A model generated the notes under the pieces. That model was not told where the DNA came from and did not search any database. It worked only from the letters and a program-made list of their open reading frames with translations. From positions 2,469,601 through 2,533,600 of the forward strand of contig CM049319.1 of NCBI GenBank assembly GCA_026874595.1: 64,000 bases of DNA, in the 5' to 3' direction. Of the stretch, positions 62,147 to 64,000 are shown piece by piece; positions within the stretch are counted from its first letter, which is position 1; each line of letters opens with the position of its first letter. The DNA comes from Sipunculus nudus (Eukaryota; Annelida; Sipuncula; Golfingiida; Sipunculidae). The position numbers were made by a program, and so were the translations under genes.

Positions 62147-62431
62147 TTTACACTTTGCGTTCCTGGTCTTTTGCGACTGTTCATTCGTGTAGCTTTTCTC
62201 GGCTCCTTGGGGAGCATACACACATTCCTTACCAGGAACTAGAAAATTATACGTTCTACATTTGGCAGCCGATCATGACCAAGACCCATCCCCTCTTGGG
62301 TCGAGAGAGCGCACTCTGGTGGTAAAGACTTTGGCCAGGAGTCTTAGCGCAGCCGGCGGGAAGAACGGGACGCGAACCCTCAACCTTGTGGTCACAAGTC
62401 CAGTACCCTATCCCTTACGCCCTACGCTCCA
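62147..62431 (-). repeat. tRNA-derived SINE, copy 2
   Basis: Same family as 7268-7567, with anchors GGCTCCTTGGGGAGCAT, TTTGGCCAGGAGTCTTAGCG and GGACGCGAACCC. The minus-strand box B-like GAGGGTTCGCGTCCC is better preserved here, and a box A-like GCGTAAGGGATAGGG precedes it. Confidence 0.62.
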
Positions 62432-64000
62432 CATTAAAAAAAAAAAACCATATCAATAGCTCAGTACAAATAATTGTATGATGGGATGAACGTTTATGTT
62501 ATGGAAATTACAATAGCGTTAATGTGTCATTTATGTGGGAAGAATATCAAATGAACCAAAGGAAAATTTGGGAGACTTTTGGATAACTAATTTGTAGTCC
62601 GGCATAACCTGTATTTAAGCCGTAACTGTTTTTTAATTCGACTGTGACCCACTTTTTTGTAACCCGAGTCCGCCGACACGCGTAACATCACGTTTACACT
62701 GGCTGTAGGACTCTCCCCTCACTGAATACACAGCACGTCAGCCAGGCAGTTCTGCAGATCCTCGCTTAATTCACAAGACCCTCAACAGTATACTCCCAGA
62801 GAGTGATCCCCCGTCTCATAGATCCTATAACGACAACATCTGTACGGCCACCTGGTAAGACGTTAATCTGTAACAGATTATTTTATCATGCAATATATCT
62901 GACGCCCCAAAGCAAGTAACCAACAAACCGCCATCTATCTAATTTCACAAAACTACCGCCACCCCTGAGGGACGGTACGTAGGTGAATATTAAGAATCCA
63001 TTTACGTGTAAAATGGATTCAACCAGAGTTTTTCTTTCAATGATGTCACTTCTGGCTATAAATTCCATCCTGCCTGTGAATTTTGCTTCCACTTTCCTGA
63101 CCCGTGCCTCGCCCCTTTCGTACCTTGTAAGTCACCAAAGTGCGTTAAAATTACTACTGTCGTGACCTGAAAACGTGAGACTTTTATGAAGTTGTACAGA
63201 GGAACAAGAATGTTTTTTTTGTCTGATACAGTTTAGTCTGGTTTCTTCTCTGAAAACTTGAAGAATATTTAGTAGAAACAAAAGTACCCACGAAACTACT
63301 AAGAACCATAGATAAAGGAAGAATAATTTTGAGGAGTATATTCAAAGAAAAGTTGGAAAAAGCTGACATTAGAGGACCAAATACTTCAGCAAAGACTGAA
63401 TATTTAGAAATTTGTAAAATAAAAGTCGCATATGATGTCAATAAAAAATTCATCCGAGTTTATTCATGCTGGGGTAAGATGTTGTATTTTTATATTAATT
63501 CGGTTTTTCGTTCGGCTGACCATGTCTTTCGACGTTATAGCGATGTCTTAAACGTTAATGATAGACAGACGATCCTAAGAAATAATATATCATCTGCATC
63601 TGCAACATACAGTTTACCTAGTAACAGTTTAAGCTTTGTAATTTAATTGTAATGGACCGTCATAACGTCCAGCACCACCTATCCGATATTTGATTCTAAT
63701 GCATTAAAATTATATCTGAAGGCATCAACAGACAGGAGAGGAAAAATTACGCGAGTTTTGAACTGTTGCAATTAGTAGTGAGCAGAGCATTTTATTGACC
63801 ATCTTTTGTTTTGTGATTATAACAAACAGCGTTCTTTGAAAATTCACCACATGAGCTTTCCATGTTGTGCGATGACGTAAGAGTGATGTCATAAAAGTAC
63901 AGAAGCACGTTCCATTATGACGTCATTCCTACTCCGATTAACGTTATTTTCATGATACACGTTTATCATTATCACGTTTATCATTATACACGTTTATCAT
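62432..64000. other. Right edge; CRE sites and terminal short tandem repeat
   Basis: No gene is supported. TGACGTAA (63873-63880) and TGACGTCA (63918-63925) precede three copies of ACGTTTATCATTAT-type sequence at 63956-64000. Confidence 0.4.

Noticed and set aside
63329-63646. 105-codon frame near the right edge
   Set aside because: No recognised family, no splice or promoter context that decides it; could be chance.

Overview
This window looks like eukaryotic genomic DNA from an animal, most likely a marine bivalve or another mollusc. The evidence is long introns with GT/AG borders, AT-rich noncoding sequence, many microsatellites, tRNA-derived SINEs and tandem-repeat-bearing Helentron-like elements of a kind common in bivalves. 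No rRNA, canonical tRNA, CRISPR or prokaryotic gene was seen. The species assignment is inference.

One host gene can be supported. It is on the + strand, with 13 coding exons from the ATG at 15628 to the TGA at 58251. All exons join in frame and give a 491-residue single-pass membrane protein: signal peptide, Ig domain 1 (Cys63/Trp79/Cys137), a W-x-W-x-x-W plus six-cysteine thrombospondin-like module (Cys244 to Cys316), Ig domain 2 (Cys362/Trp373/Cys416), a transmembrane helix (about 442-463) and a short tail with a YQPL motif. This layout matches the little-studied FAM187 family. Introns range from 284 bp to about 8.8 kb.

The rest is noncoding and rich in mobile elements. The 15.6 kb upstream of the gene hold a degenerate repeat at the left edge, a ~325-bp tandem repeat (6.2-7.1 kb), a SINE (7.3 kb), a probable solo LTR (8.6-9.3 kb), a 22-bp satellite in inverted arrangement (8-11 kb) and a tandem segmental duplication (13.2-14.1 kb). 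Introns 1, 3 and 6 each carry one copy of the same Helentron-like element, with inverted repeats GCTCAGCTGAC/GTCAGCTGAGC and a 3' palindrome. The intron 3 copy sits inside an older repeat with CAGGG-type ends. Intron 4 has a 30-bp minisatellite, intron 7 a SINE and a 1.6-kb inverted-repeat element, intron 9 a three-copy repeat and a 128-bp palindrome, and intron 12 a broken LINE fragment on the minus strand. Downstream of the gene are a pogo/Tigger-like MITE inside a TA microsatellite, a second SINE copy and a CRE cluster at the right edge.

The most interesting items are the completely resolved FAM187-like gene, the nested Helentron-like insertion that reveals its T-tract target, matching phase-2 introns in the two Ig domains, and an apparent excess of the CRE palindrome TGACGTCA.
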